Positions 1 to 12,516 of a stretch of 64,000 nucleotides of DNA are shown here, piece by piece; the stretch's first letter is position 1, and every line of letters starts with the position of its first letter. The notes beneath the pieces are model-generated. The model saw only the letters and a program-made list of their open reading frames with translations. It was not told where the DNA came from and ran no database searches. The stretch comes from Chrysogorgia sp. JL179-B06. Lineage: Eukaryota; Cnidaria; Anthozoa; Scleralcyonacea; Chrysogorgiidae. Made by a program: the position numbers and the translations under genes. The DNA is taken from NCBI GenBank assembly GCA_035772405.1, contig JAYKKM010000082.1, forward strand, positions 434,001-498,000, in the 5' to 3' direction.

Positions 1-70
1 CTATAGACGCCTATAGGTGCCTATAGGCTTCTATAGGCAATTCGAACATTGCCTATAGGCGCCTATAGAC
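1..70. repeat. Short palindromic CTATAGGC repeats
   Basis: The first 70 bases hold about six copies of CTATAGGC or its variants. The right half is nearly the reverse complement of the left half, centred on TTCGAA. This looks like the edge of a repeat or palindromic element that continues outside the window. Its other end cannot be seen. Confidence 0.6.
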
Positions 71-261
71 TTTTTCTGTAAGGGTGTTTTAACAACAGGA
101 ACCACTAGCAGTTACACAATTTGACAATGACAAGGTTGGTGCAAATGTATATAAAAATATGAGGGTCATAAAATAAAAATAAAGAATTTTCTATAGTTAA
201 ATGGTCAGGAAGTGTTAGTCTATTTAATGGAAAATGTTACTATTTTTCTTCATCTTCCTGA

Positions 262-522
262 CCAAAAAATAATGAATGTTTACCCTGTAACCTACATGAA
301 AAACGATATCAATTTTACCTGCTATCCATTCATGCCATCTTACTCACCATGCTAAAGTCTCAAGGACAAACATTAAATAAAGTTATTCTTCGGTTTGATA
401 GCGATAAAATTTCAGAAGGACTAGGTTATGTTGCACTGTCAAGAATAAGACGTCGCTCAGACCTCATTGTCGTCATGCCAATAAAAGAGGTGCGCGTAAA
501 TCCAGTGATCAGAAGATTTTGA
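262..522 (+). pseudogene. C-terminal fragment of a PIF1-type SF1 helicase
   Basis: An open frame runs from just after a stop at 259-261 to TGA at 520-522. It encodes the last two helicase motifs: KSQGQTL (motif V, about 355-378) and GYVALSRIRRRSDL (motif VI, about 424-465). In PIF1-family helicases these are the last conserved ATP-binding and DNA-binding motifs before the C-terminus. The His normally preceding KSQGQTL is Leu here. Nothing upstream encodes motifs I-IV, so this is a truncated copy, or a last exon whose partners lie left of the window. A Helitron remnant is likely given the two Helitrons nearby, but the sequence differs clearly from both. Confidence 0.65.
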
Positions 523-1512
523 ATATTATACATCGGCGCTTGTTTTGAAATGCAGGGCAATAACTAGTATTAGGTAAATACATTAGGTGTTGTAAAAAGG
601 CAATATTTATTTACACTTACCGTACGGGCTCTCATCAGGCGGTTGTCGACACGAGCGCGCAATGCATCGTTAACGTGGCTTTGACCAATCAGGTGTTAGA
701 AGTATATTTCCCAAATGGCGGAACAGTTTGACAAATTATCGCTTGTTGTAATTGTTTTTTTCCAATTTCAACTGTTCACATATTTCGCTATTGACTTATT
801 TTTGCCTGGAATTAACGGACTGGATTACGAACAAGATCTTGGTTGAATGAGAGCGAAAGGTATGGATTAACGAAGATCTATTTAGCATTTTAAATGTGAT
901 TATTTACATATTAATACGTCATACGAGTCTTTTGATTATATATTAATACGTCCATACGAGTCTTTTGACAGTACTTGAATTGCATGTAATCTTAACGTAT
1001 CGCGTTACTCCAGACACCAAACAATCTGTTATTGAGTTTGGGCCCCCTTGGGCCTCGTTGTTTTCATACCGAATTTTGCCAGTGAAAATGCGTAATACTT
1101 TTGGTTTTGGGTCTTCTTTATGTTGATGATCATGCACGTACTCGTGTGTCGCACTCTTCACAATCTGATGCCTAAACCTTTACCTGAAATTGCAGATATT
1201 TAGACCAAATAGACCGCATGTTTGCAATTATGTCTGAGGTATATTCTTCTGGTATTTTATATAGAAGCAAGAGCAAGTGGAATGAATACAGAATAAATGA
1301 GTTCGAGAGGTACGGTCGATATTTATGAATGAGGTTATGTTTAACGTTTGATAGTATGACTCTTACCTTCATGTGATCTTAATTCTAAAAGTAATTGAAG
1401 CATCACCTTTCTTTGTATAATTTCTCAAGTTAGTATATATTATATTATTCTCAAGTTAGTATATAAATTAGGACAACGTGTTTAATAATCTTAAATTGTC
1501 TTTATGTATTAG
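523..1512. other. Intergenic stretch, no convincing gene
   Basis: About 1 kb without a gene I can support. A minus-strand frame around 945-1180 looks weakly exon-like, with an AG acceptor near 1187, but has no homology I recognise. The rest is AT-rich with frequent TACATGTA-like dyads, as elsewhere in this genome. Confidence 0.4.
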
Positions 1513-3436
1513 GAACGCGGTCCAGTAGAAAGAGAGAGTTTGGAATCCCTAGTCGGACTTCACCAGGGAAACCTCAAGTAAAGTCAATTCGACGACAAGG
1601 GAAAGACCTTTCTAAAACCAGAAAGACCTTGTTCCAGGTAAACGGTTGTATAATATTTATAACTGATAGTGAAATTCATGTGAAATTATTTGTTTTATAC
1701 TGTACACCTTTAAGGATTTGGGAGATGCATATTATGAATCTACATCCTTGCCTAATATACCATGGACACAACAAGAGTTGGCTGCCCTTGTACAATACAT
1801 TGCTTTGTATCATGAAGCAACAAGTGGTATGGATGTTTGGCCAACACACAAAAAAACAGATTTCTGGAACAGCTGTGCAATTGGGATAAATGGAATGACA
1901 AAATGTCCAATGCGAACAGGTAAAAAAACAAAGATGGCAGTGCTTATTAGATGTGCTTGTTTGAGTACATGTAAATACAGTATGTGCAGGGGGCATTGGA
2001 GTGACAATACAAGTGAGAGGGCCATGGTCCCCAGTAAATTTTGAAATCTTAGAGTCTCTAAAATTTATGGAATTGTGAAGGTCAGACAAACAAACAAATT
2101 CCAAAACATATTCCCAAACATATTCTGTCGCTTCTGATGCCCCTGGTATGATTTTGCATTGAATGGTATTGTGTTATTTATATGTGAAAATAGTGAAATT
2201 AGTTTAACTATCTTGTTCAATATTATGTGCTGTTGTATTGGATGTTTCAAAACAGGCTTTGTTTATTTAGAATATTTAATGTTAACATATGAAACTATAT
2301 TACTCTCTATGATTTAGGGGGTGTTATATGGAAGGGAGCTAGCTTGGGTTCCCACATGGCCCCAGCTTTGCAGCTGAGATTTCACATGCAGGCCAGCTTG
2401 GTTACCTGGGCGAGCTCCCTTCATATATAATTACACAGCACATGTACAGTTTGTGTTGGAAAATGTTATTTTCTCTGTCGTGGAACCGGTATTCATGAAT
2501 ACACAAGAATGAACACAAAATTTTGGAAAAGTATTGTTTTAACTTTATTTCAGGTTCATTGTTAGACTAAATAATTACTTTATCAAGTACGGTAATTTAT
2601 TTGGTTTGCCATTAATTATCTGTTCTGGATTAATCATCAGAATTACTGTGTCTAATTTATGTTTGTAAATTGTTGGCTGGCTATAATTTTCTGTAACTGC
2701 TAATAATCTTAAATTCTCAATTATTGTCATGTGATGCAATAGAGATAAAGTACAGTATAGTACCAGTAACTATAGTTGATTGTTTGAGAGTACAGGTACT
2801 TATAATATCATTTTATTCATGTACTGTAGTGCTTTCTAGCTTTCTTACATTGAATACATTTTATTTTTGCCAGGAAATGCATGCCGGAGAAAAGTTCAGA
2901 ACTCCTTAAAGAAAGACTTCAAGACTATAGAAGATGCCGAGGTTCATTTCGATATAAATTATTTTGATGATGAAAAACTATTTCAGCCAGATTCAACTCC
3001 GCCAAGACAATCAAGTAACCAGCTCCAGATCCCATTATCACCAGTTTTTTCTTGTTATCCACAGCAAGCTGCTATTGGAGGAGACCTGTCTGCAAGAGAT
3101 GTTATCACTTCCATATGTAATAACTTTGGTAAACTTACTGAAGTAATGCGTATTCAGTTGGTTTCAAAACTGTTTTCACAATATCTCACAAAAGATATTA
3201 GGTTAAGAGAAAACAATGCTCCAATAGACTTCCTCAAGATGTCTTCAAATGCCATGAAAGTTCTTTGTGATGGAAATAAAGACAATGTATTATATGACCT
3301 TTCAAAAGCACTAGGTGAAAAACGCCCAGATGGTGGACCAAAAATGCCAATTGATCGCATGCCTTTTGGACTGATTGAATACAATGCAAAGTTTTTCACT
3401 TTGGAGGATACATACAACTTACATTATGGGGAATGA
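1513..3436 (+). CDS. Three-exon gene with Myb/SANT-like domain (5' end not found)
   Basis: Three exons join with consistent phase: 1513-1637 (after AG, donor GTAAAC), 1715-1919 (donor GTAAAA) and 2874-3436 (acceptor TTTTGCCAG, stop TGA). Exon 2 and the start of exon 3 form a helical Myb/SANT-like module. It begins IPWTQQELAALVQYI, continues with WPTHKKTDFWNSCA, and ends with an ACRRKV third helix, the spacing expected of trihelix or Myb-like DNA-binding domains. Exon 1 is basic (RSSRKRE). The C-terminal half contains PIDRMPFGLIEY, which I recall from uncharacterised, transposon-associated cnidarian proteins but cannot name. An AATAAA lies about 220 bp past the stop. The start codon was not located, and an upstream exon is probably missing. 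A DNA-binding role is inferred from the fold only. Confidence 0.6.
2322..2432. repeat. MITE-like hairpin in intron
   Basis: Two imperfect inverted arms, TATGGAAGGGAGCTAGC and its counterpart GGGCGAGCTCCCTTCATAT, flank about 60 bp inside the intron between exons 2 and 3 of the Myb-like gene. The GGGAGCTC arms resemble a common small inverted-repeat element of corals (recalled, not searched). Confidence 0.5.
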
Positions 3437-3653
3437 CGTGTTGGAAAGTGACATTTGATATTTGTCATGTAGGGATGATGCGTTTTTGCAGATATCATGT
3501 ATGACCTAAAGGTTTTTTAGGTGGGAAAAAATTAACCAGCAGTTTGAGGGTGCAAGATGTTTAAACTAAACTGTTTTGTGCCAAAGCTCAAAAAGTAAAC
3601 AGAACTTGTCGACAATTTTTCAAAACACTATGTACAGTATACAAGTTTGTTAT

Positions 3654-3659
3654 AATAAA
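3654..3659 (+). promoter_or_regulatory. Polyadenylation signal AATAAA
   Basis: A canonical AATAAA lies about 220 bp past the stop of the Myb/SANT-like gene, a normal distance for its 3' UTR. Confidence 0.5.
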
Positions 3660-3664
3660 CTAGA

Positions 3665-4333
3665 AGTTACTATCGCAAGGGAAGTGCTGCCTCAGAAGCC
3701 ATGAGAAGTGTAATTTTTTATCAAATTTTAAAAATGAACTTTGTGATTATATGGATTGTATATAAATTGTAACAGATATACTGTAGTATGTACACATTTT
3801 TTTCAATTCCTTTAATTATATTTAAATACAGCAGAGTTGAATTACAAATAACATCACTTATCTGAATATAATTGGCAAGGGTTTTGACTGCATAAACAGT
3901 TACATACATTATGACTATGTAGTTGTTGTTTGGTAAACAAATTGATATTGAAGTTGTAAGTGGAATCCGGAGTGTCTGATATGTTATGGCAAAGCAAACA
4001 CGAAACAAATAGGCGCTGACTAAATAAATACCAGAAATGGCATGTACCATTGTTTTTATTGTTTAATTTTTATTGGAGTTCTTGTTGAGAATGCAATACT
4101 TTCAAGGAGATGTCTGTGACATATTAGTTCATGGCACATGTCCACAACTGCACATACTGTATGCTATAATTGTCGTTCGGGACCACACTATATTTTATTT
4201 TCCCAAAGAACTTGTAATAATGTCTTTACTGGATGGCACACAAATAATTTCCATTTTTTCACTGAATTTTCACAAAGTGTACAATTGTTGACTGAAGTTG
4301 AGGTAAATAATTTCTTGAAGACAGTTCCATGTA
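3665..4333. other. No gene seen
   Basis: An AT-rich stretch. Overlapping short frames at 4073-4410 occur in two phases with no splice or family support, so I assign no gene. Confidence 0.4.
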
Positions 4334-5033
4334 CTGTTCTGGTTCATTACATACAGGTATACAGTATATCCACATACAGCAATGTGCAGAAACCACTAGC
4401 ATTAGTGTAGATTATTTCCTCAAATCCAAGTCAGATGTTAATAGTATGTGGCCATACGAATAGCATAAAATAATAGATGTAATCGCAAAGGTTGAGGAGA
4501 TGGTGTATTCACAGTAAACAAAGAACATGTATTTTTTCGTTTCCTTGCTGTTCTGGTTCATTACATACAGGTATACAGTACTGTATATCCACATACAGCA
4601 TTGTGCAGAAATCATTGTAGAAAGCACTGTTAGTGTAGATTATTTCCTCAAATCCAAGTCAGGTGTTAATAGTACAGTATGTGGTCATAGCATAAATACT
4701 GTAGATGTAATCGCAAAGGTTGAGGAGATGGTGTATCCATATGCTTTAATTCACAGTAAACAAAGAACATGTCTTTTTTCGTTTCCTTGCTGTTCTGGTT
4801 CATTACATACAGGTATACAGTACTGTATATCCACACACAGCATTGTGCAGAAATCATTGTAGAAAGCACTGTTAGTGTAGATTATTTCCTCAAATCCAAG
4901 TCAGGTGTTAATAGTACAGTATGTGGTCATAGCATAAATACTGTAGATGTAGACCAAAAGGTTGAGGAGATGGTGTATCCATATGCTTTAATTCACAGTA
5001 AACAAAGAACATGTCTTTTATAGTTTCCTTGTT
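4334..5033. repeat. Tandem repeat, unit about 242 bp, three copies
   Basis: CTGTTCTGGTTCATTACATA recurs at 4334, 4548 and 4790, so copies are spaced 214 and 242 bp apart. The first copy has an internal deletion and the last ends near 5033. The second and third copies are almost identical, which points to recent duplication. Open frames run through the copies, but they are in different phases and I treat them as chance. Confidence 0.85.
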
Positions 5034-5404
5034 GAAGGAAGTGATAATCCATTTTTGTTGAGACAAACTGACAGTTCATTATTTTGTTTCTACCAGACAT
5101 TGAGTTACGTATACTGTACTGTCCTCCATCAGAATTATAAAATTAAAATCTATAAAGACAAAGAAGTGGATTTGTTAACATGCATACATGTACCTGTAAA
5201 AAAACAGACAGAGAATTAAAAGAAATGGGTATGAACTATGAATTGTAAGATGTGAGACTGAATTTTAGAAGGGACTACTAATTTATGCTGTGCAGTAGAA
5301 TAGATATCTAGACTTACCATTGTTCACCTTGCCAACCATCGAATTTTCATATATACAGAATAGTGATAATAATATAAAATTAAAAGTCTAATCTGGTGTT
5401 AAAA

Positions 5405-5512
5405 AATGAAATGTGTAACACATTTCAAAATGTGTAACACATTTCACTGAGTGATATATGTACATAACAGTACATATGATATATGTACATTACAGTACAT
5501 ATCTTTATAACT
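5405..5512. repeat. Short dyads and direct repeats
   Basis: Two adjacent copies of ATGTGTAACACATTTC are each nearly palindromic. They are followed by two copies of GATATATGTACAT(A/T)ACAGTACATAT. These lie just past the stop of Helitron 1, where a Helitron 3' hairpin is expected, but no CTRR terminus could be assigned. Confidence 0.6.
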
Positions 5513-5539
5513 GGGATCCATAATTGTAATCCTTTACAT

Positions 5540-8500
5540 TCAATCTGAATGGTTTGATGAGTTAAATGCACTGCATCTAATCTGTGCCAAACGATCTAGC
5601 CTGTTTTCTTCTTCAAGCCTGAACTGCAAATTCGCTGACGATTTTAAGCTCGTCAATCTTTCGTAAGTCATTGGTTCAATGACACAAGACGATAGTGTTT
5701 TCGCTCTGCTGATTGCAACATAAGAGACTCCAGCAGTTCTCTCAGATTTACCAATATCAATCCAAGCCTTTGGAAGTGTGAGACCTTGGCTCTTGTGAAT
5801 TGTTAGAGCCCAAGCAAGTCTAAGAGGTAATTGTTGCCTCTCATTGAAACCATTTTCTGACTGTGAGGAGACAGTAATTGGGCATATTGGGAAACATGAT
5901 GGTTGGCTGTCAATAAATGAAGGACCTCTGTAGTTCTCAAACTCAACAATTACAGCAACAGGTAAGGTTGGTGGCTGGTGGTTGCTTTCAAAGATAAAAT
6001 CAATGACTGTTCCAGTAGCCCCATTGCAGAGACCAACACTTGACCATAAATTCATGGTTAGCATGACTCTAGCACCCTTTGCTAAAAACACCACAGGTTC
6101 CAATCCAGACATGTCTTCGGAAGCAATTTTCTTGGCAATTGCAGATGAATGCCGAGCATTGATATGAGCAACTGGATGCTCAAGTTTAGTCAGTTGTTCA
6201 TGGTTGTAATTTGCAACTTGTTCATTGCTGTAGAAGAGTCTGGTAGAATCCTCGAATTCACACAAATTTGTGATGTCTGATGGCTGACGGGTCAAAAGTA
6301 ACTTCCAGTCATCAACTGTTGACTCAGCTTTGCGAAGTCGCAACAATAAATCTCTGAAGTTGACTTGTTCAGAGGTCATACCTTGTACTCGCTGATTGAC
6401 AGTAAGCTTAACAACTTGGTCAAACATTTTGTAAGTTTGATACCCTTGTTCACCATCAGCACTTGATGGTTTAGCATGATAAAGAGGCTTATCTGCTACA
6501 GGTGGTAATTGACCTGGGTCTCCAATTAAAATCATAGATTTTCCTCCAAGAACTTTGTTACAATATCCTGTTGCTTGTTTGCAACGTTTATCTATCCAGC
6601 CAAAAGCAACTTGACCAAGCATGGAATATTCATCAATGAGAATATAGTCAACTCCATTAAGACTTTCCTGTAATCTACATAGGCTTTGACCTGTAAGATC
6701 CTTTTTACCCCTTGATCCAATGGGTAATTTCAACAAAGAGTGTATAGTGATACCTCTTATATTATAAGAAGCTTTACCAGTTGTTGCACTAACTGCACAT
6801 TTATCTCGCAGAAGGTTGCGAATAGCATTAATAAGGTAACTCTTACCAGTACCGGCCACACCAATAATAATGAGGCATAATGGCTCTTTCTCAGATGAAA
6901 TATCATCAAAATGTGATTTAACAATATTATAAGCAAGTCCTTGCATTTCACTGAAACTGTTTATATCTACAACTTCATACGTTTGCTCATTAACATAATT
7001 ATCTTTTTGGTTTTTTATCCATGTTGGCATTTCATGGATTTGTTGCTCAGAATACTGAGCTCTATCTTGGTGCCAGTCATGTGTTGAATCTGGCATTTGT
7101 TCAGAGTTGTCAAATGGTGTGTGAAGTTCAGATAAAATCATCCATTCTTCTCGGGTATTGCTTTGTTCATCTGAAAGTTCATCTTCTGGTTCTAGTTGAC
7201 TCTGAACAACACTTTGCAGTTTGTCAAACCAGTCTGGGACATTAATTTGCCCATAAGGTGTCTGCAAGAATTCTCGCCAATGAGTTGTTAAGGTCTCATC
7301 AGTTGGTTCTTGATCACCCCATGCATTGTTTTGGGTTATTCTCCAGGGTTTATACCTCAGAAGTTGATATTTACAATAAAGACCAAAATTTGATCCTTTA
7401 GGATTGGGAGAATAAGTTGGAATAACATTTTCTGGTAGTTTTGTTAGCTCATTGTTAACAACCTTGTATGTTGTAGCAAATTGAACAAAGTTCATGTTTA
7501 TAATATCCTGTGAACTTTCATATTGTTGACGGTTAGCATACACATCAAGAAGTGAATTATCTGTGCAAGAATCACCATCTTCTATGGATACATGGTCACG
7601 TACTCTACGTGAACCATTGAGGCTCACTGGAATCACTTTAAATGATGAACTATGAAGTTTTAATGACAACAAATGATGCATTGTCTCTTGAGCTGCATAA
7701 TCTCTTTCACCAAGAGTTTTCATTACTACCTTTTTGATAGCTCTGTGAGGGTCACTATTATTGTCAACATTCTGGACAATAGAATTAAACGCCTGTTTTA
7801 GCATAGGTGACCTTGGTTCACCTTTAGCAGCATATTTCGTGAGATATTCAACACAAGCATAGTGATCAATAACAACTTGGATGTCACAGTTAGCTCTCCA
7901 ACCTTGTAGCTGCAGTTGTTGGTGGTTGTTTAACCTAGAGTCATTTCTTCTAGTAACAATCTTTGCTCTATACTGTGCATTATCACCTTTACTGTGAATT
8001 TCTTCAAATTCCAATTTTGTCTGAGGACAGTGATCAAATGGGAAATGAAATCTGCATTTCAGTTGTGATTCATCAGATTTTTTTCTTAGACAGTAGTTTG
8101 TGCTACAACGAGTATGTCGTTGAACCATGTTCAAAAGATCTACATAATCAGATTCAACTTCATACTCAGGAATGTCATTATGACGTTTCTGACATGGATG
8201 GACTTGGGGTCTTATCCACATGTCATCATCTGGTGGATTTGGGTTTATAGTTGATAATAACCAATCAACATACTGGCATGCTGTGTCTGAAGCATTCTTA
8301 CCAGCTTCAATATGCTGGTCTAGTTCTGTTGTATCAGGACAATCATTGTCATCCTTAAACTTCTGAGCTAAAAACCCTTTCAGAGCAGTCTGAGTAAGTT
8401 GACACAATCCTGGGTCATCATTTAGTTTAGCAGTACCGTGACAATGAATACTACCTCTACCTTGGTATTCATATCTGAACCAGTGCCACTTTGCACTGAG

Positions 8501-11016
8501 AGTATCATAAAGCCAGTGTTTAACAAAGCTTTCAAGTCTCTGTGTGAAAAACCAATCCACAAGATGAGGATTGTTAATGACATTTTGTCGCCTTATTTCA
8601 CTGGTACTACCAGTATTTGCTCCAAAGAGAGCATGTAATTCAGGCCAATGCATATCTGCAGATGAAAAAGTAAAGAACAATGTTGGTGCTCCAACATTAG
8701 TTATGATTGCTTTGAGTTCTTCTTTCACCTTATTCCAGTAAGCATTTGTACCAGCAATATTGCCAATGTATCTTGACACTTTGGACATGAATACAGTTGA
8801 GTTGTTACTCACAGCCATTTCACGTAACTCATCAATAGTGAGATGTGCTTCACCTGGATTTTGTTTAAGGAATATTCCAGTTTGTTGTAAAATTCGCTTT
8901 CTGTGAATCATATTGAAAGTCCAGTATGAAAATCTTGGGTGGTTAGCAAAACGGTACACCCATTTACCATCTATAATTTCAGCAAATTTTAAAAGATGCT
9001 TAATTATTTCTTGAAGAGGAACATCTCTCAAGAGACCTTGATTAGTGGGATCACCTTTCCCATCAGGAAATAATGTTGGAAAGGCCATGGTGGCAAGGCA
9101 TGATATCCGATATTCATTTAATGGCTCGTTTTCAATGGTTGGCCATGCCATTGGTTCATTTGCAGAAAGCTGATTTCTTACAGCTTCTACTTCTTGTTGT
9201 TGTTTTTGACCAACAGGTAAAAAACTACTCATGTCAGTTGAGTCATTATAAACTGTGTCTTCAGAAGGGTTATCAGTAGGTGGGCCTAAATCAGCCATAA
9301 TACTATCATCACCTGAGATTTCATCTTCAGTCTCAACAGTCATAAGATCTGGTGGAACACCATTTTCAGGTAAAGAGTTTAATGCTTCTTCATCAAGTTC
9401 TAACTCAGCATAGTGAGGATTATTGTGTATTAGCCACAATAAAGCGTTGTGTACTTTGTCTCTTCTCACTGTCACATCTTTGAATGTGTTATCTTTACCT
9501 TTCACCTGGACAATAATTACAGCCAATTCTTTAGGATACCTTGGTAATGATGTTGCCAGTTCTTTTACATTTTGAGGCAAGTTAATACAATGCCCTGAGT
9601 AACCTCTTTGACCACCAGGTTTAATATAAACTCTCATGATAGGGAGAGCACGAGCAATCAACATTTCCTCAACTTGGGTCAAACCTTGTAACTCATGTGG
9701 AACTGATGAAGGAATCATTGAATTTTCAAATGAAAACTTTTTAGGAGATTTCTTATCTCTACCACACCGTGAACATACATAATTATCAGGTGACTTCGGT
9801 TTAGATTTCAATGGCCAAGCCTCATGACAAATTATACATTGACTGGTGAAATATACAACAGATTTATGGAATTTATTAATGTTTGATTTTGCCCAACATT
9901 GTTCATGAAGACCACCATTTTTCATGTCATATTGTTTCAAACAATTCTGTTGATTTGCATGTTTTTTGTTACCACTTTTTTCAAGTCTAGCTTGTTTAGC
10001 ATTGGCAAGTCTAAATTGCTTTTCAACACCAGTTTCCTCTGCCCTTTTTCTTTTTTGATATTCTCTAGCATTTGCCAATCTTGCTTGTCTTTTGTACTCA
10101 GTTTCTACTGCTACTTTTCTTTTTTGATAGTTTTTATCATTTGCTTTTCTAGTTTGTTTGTCACTTTCACTTTCTTCTAAACGTTTTTGTTTGACATGGT
10201 TTTTAGCTTTTTCAAATTTATTTTTCTCGGCGTCGAATGTTGTTAATTCAACTGGTACAATTTCAAATATGTTAGCATTTAATTCGCTTGATAGGGAACA
10301 TAGATATTGCTCTAATTTACTGAGATCATCATATTTCATGACAACAGCTGTGCCATTGGGATCAGGCATGCCATTATAATTTCTGGCATGAGGATCAAAT
10401 ACATAAAAAGCAGAATCTAAACCATGTATCAAGGCCATCATATAGCCTTCTAATATTATAATAGCATATTTGTTGTTTGTAAAAGTATTCATCAAGCCCG
10501 AGTGAAGTGTAAAGTAAGGAGCCTCGACTTCGTGCTCACTTCTGATCAGACCGTGACGGTCTTTTGCATAGTTAATAAACCAAATTTGGTTTTCATTTTG
10601 TGCCTCAATGGGCTCCGCCACAATGGGCAGATCAATATTACCATAATAGATGATTTTCTGTTATCATGTGCCTCAACAGGCGACGTTGTATCGATCACTG
10701 CTGAGTGACGTGCCTCAGTAATCATAGAAGACAAGTCATTTGACTTAAATTCTTCTGACACACGAACAACAGTAGGTAAATCGTTGACCAACAAAAATTC
10801 ATCACGTGGGATGTCACCATTTGCTAAAGCACTGAGGTACATGCTGTCTCCTTGCAATAAGACGCTATCGATTATTGCCAAGTTCCACTCGAGGACAGGA
10901 ATGATTTGTACGTTTAAAAGCGCCGATAAACTCATAAAGGAACACTGATACCCTCGAGATTCGCCACTAAAACATTCATGACCTTGATGAATACTTCCAC
11001 AAGCAAATAAAGGCAT
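5540..11016 (-). CDS. Helitron 1 Rep-helicase with protease-like N-terminus (one frame break)
   Basis: Helitron replicase-helicase, the rolling-circle transposase. The long frame runs from about 10660 to stop 5540, about 1,706 codons. Domains in order: a CxxC-x(n)-CxxC zinc finger (CIICHEAW...CSRCGRD, about 9750-9842); a DUF6570-like region; Rep nuclease with HUH motif SIHCHG (about 8440-8455); two-tyrosine motif YLTKYAAKG (about 7825-7850); and PIF1 helicase with GVAGTGKS (about 6841-6864), LIDEYSM (about 6630), [17 protein letters not shown] and [10 protein letters not shown]. The N-terminus is split. ATG 11014-11016 opens a second frame with [11 protein letters not shown], a catalytic-Cys-like segment, and the matching FDPHARN His segment lies in the main frame at about 10390. 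The pair resembles a C76-type deubiquitinase fold. A -1 shift at 10546-10660 joins them, either a mutation or a missed tiny intron. All Rep and helicase catalytic residues are present, so the element decayed only recently. Confidence 0.85.
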
Positions 11017-11658
11017 GATCTTACCGTGGATTGTCAGTGAACTCAAAACTGAAGAACACAATCTTTCCGAAAACCAATGAAACGAAAAAGAAAACACATG
11101 GCCATTCTCGTTCCCAATCTCCAGAGCCTCTTTTTTCTTGAGGTGCCGGGGGCTCGTTTTGGTGTTGGGGGGCTGGGGAGAGTAAAGTCCTAAACAATAG
11201 CAAATGGGTCATTTCGGAATTCTTCATAGTGAATTTCAGTTTGTTTTGTCTGCATTTCGTGTTTAAAAATAGAATATGTGTGCTTCGCTATTGGCAATCA
11301 TACAATACATAATGTTGTTCACAATAAAAAGAGAAAATGTTGCAGCATGCCATACATGATACATATTTAAGATAACTACAATATACATGTATTATGTTTT
11401 AACACATTAAAATACTTAAATGTATACAAATTTAAATGCATAAAAATGCCAAACAGGAACAGTATTTTTTATGCATAAAATGCTATAAAATCCTTGGATC
11501 AAATGTTTAAGAAGAACAGACTGACTTTTCTTAAATGCATAAAATGTTAAATGCTTAGAATGTCTAACAGGAACAGGAAGTCTCAAATAGAGGTATAACA
11601 GCAACATGTAGTCAAGTCAGTTTTCAACCAAGTTTAGAATGTTTGAAGTTATATGTAT
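11017..11658. other. Spacer between Helitron 1 genes with short direct repeats
   Basis: No gene seen. Between 11437 and 11585, ATGCATAAAATG-like words and AACAGGAACAG recur several times. This is the 3' flank of the RPA-like gene and the 5' flank of the Rep-helicase gene, both on the minus strand. Confidence 0.5.
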
Positions 11659-12516
11659 CTAAATATCAATACGTTCAATGTCAATTAACTTCCCACTCTG
11701 CACATTGTAGAGGAGTTTTACTTCATTTAGTTGAAGGATCTTTTCAATAACATCATCTTCAGTTGATTTAGCTGGTATGTTGAAGGTGGTGAATATCTTG
11801 TTTACCACTTCATTATACAAGGTGAGGCGAATCTTCTCGCTTGGAGTAGCAGAACTTTGCACATAGATGCGAAGGAACCATTGAATATTGCATGAACTTG
11901 CCTTCTGTGACATTTTGCAGTTTTCACAAAATACTACTTTACCTTTAGCAGTAACCTTTTTGGAACAGGAACAACAGCACATGTATCTGCTTATATTGGA
12001 GACTCCTAGTATGGTTGCTGTGATTTCTTTTGTTACTGATACCTGATCAACTGAGGGCAGTTGTTCTATGAATGGCTCCACAGGGGTGATGACGCATTCG
12101 TCTTCTTGTTTGGGTGTATTCAGATATGTTTCATTTAGCATTTTTTTCACTCTCACTTTGTTGAAAAGGTACGTAGAACCTTCCTCGATTGTGTTGGTAT
12201 GGTTCCCCCAAATAATTAACTTAATGTATCCTGTGGGGTCAACAATACAACCCTCCTGTTTTTTAACTGGTGTTGATTGTAACACAACTGTTTTTGTTGC
12301 GGACAGTTGTGACAAATGCCCTTTAATGGTTATCAATTGCTCCGGTGCAACTTGTGCCAATGTAGAAATGGTAATGGGATCATCTTGGCTTTTGTATTCA
12401 AAATCTGCTGTAGTGGGTACTATTGTTGTAAACTTATTGATTACAACATCATTTCTTCCATATTTTTGACTTCGCGAGAACTTTTTAATCTTGACTGGTG
12501 ATTTTTGGGTTGCCAT
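11659..12516 (-). CDS. RPA1-like single-strand DNA-binding protein of Helitron 1
   Basis: A single-exon 285-residue protein starting at ATG 12516. The middle part fits an OB fold (TIKGHLSQLSATKTVVLQ, GYIKLIIWGNH). A C-terminal zinc-binding OB fold follows, with ligands in CCCSCSKK and FCENCKMSQ (residues about 178-205), the arrangement of RPA1 DNA-binding domain C. Full-length RPA1 has about 600 residues, so this is a short, element-type version. RPA-like proteins are a known accessory of many animal and plant Helitrons, where they are thought to bind single-stranded intermediates. The gene lies 640 bp upstream of the Rep-helicase on the same strand, which supports membership of the same element. 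No frame damage is seen. Confidence 0.8.
   Translation of the reverse strand: MATQKSPVKIKKFSRSQKYGRNDVVINKFTTIVPTTADFEYKSQDDPITISTLAQVAPEQLITIKGHLSQLSATKTVVLQSTPVKKQEGCIVDPTGYIKLIIWGNHTNTIEEGSTYLFNKVRVKKMLNETYLNTPKQEDECVITPVEPFIEQLPSVDQVSVTKEITATILGVSNISRYMCCCSCSKKVTAKGKVVFCENCKMSQKASSCNIQWFLRIYVQSSATPSEKIRLTLYNEVVNKIFTTFNIPAKSTEDDVIEKILQLNEVKLLYNVQSGKLIDIERIDI

Noticed and set aside
943..1187. Minus-strand exon-like frame (HDHQHKEDPKPKVLRIFTGK)
   Set aside because: It reads plausibly and has an AG acceptor, but no partner exon, donor or family could be found.
4073..4410. Overlapping short frames near 4.1-4.4 kb
   Set aside because: Two phases are equally open, there are no splice signals in consistent phase, and they run into a tandem repeat.
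10546..10660. Programmed -1 frameshift in Helitron 1
   Set aside because: No canonical slippery heptamer in the zero frame of the overlap, so it is kept only as a frame break.
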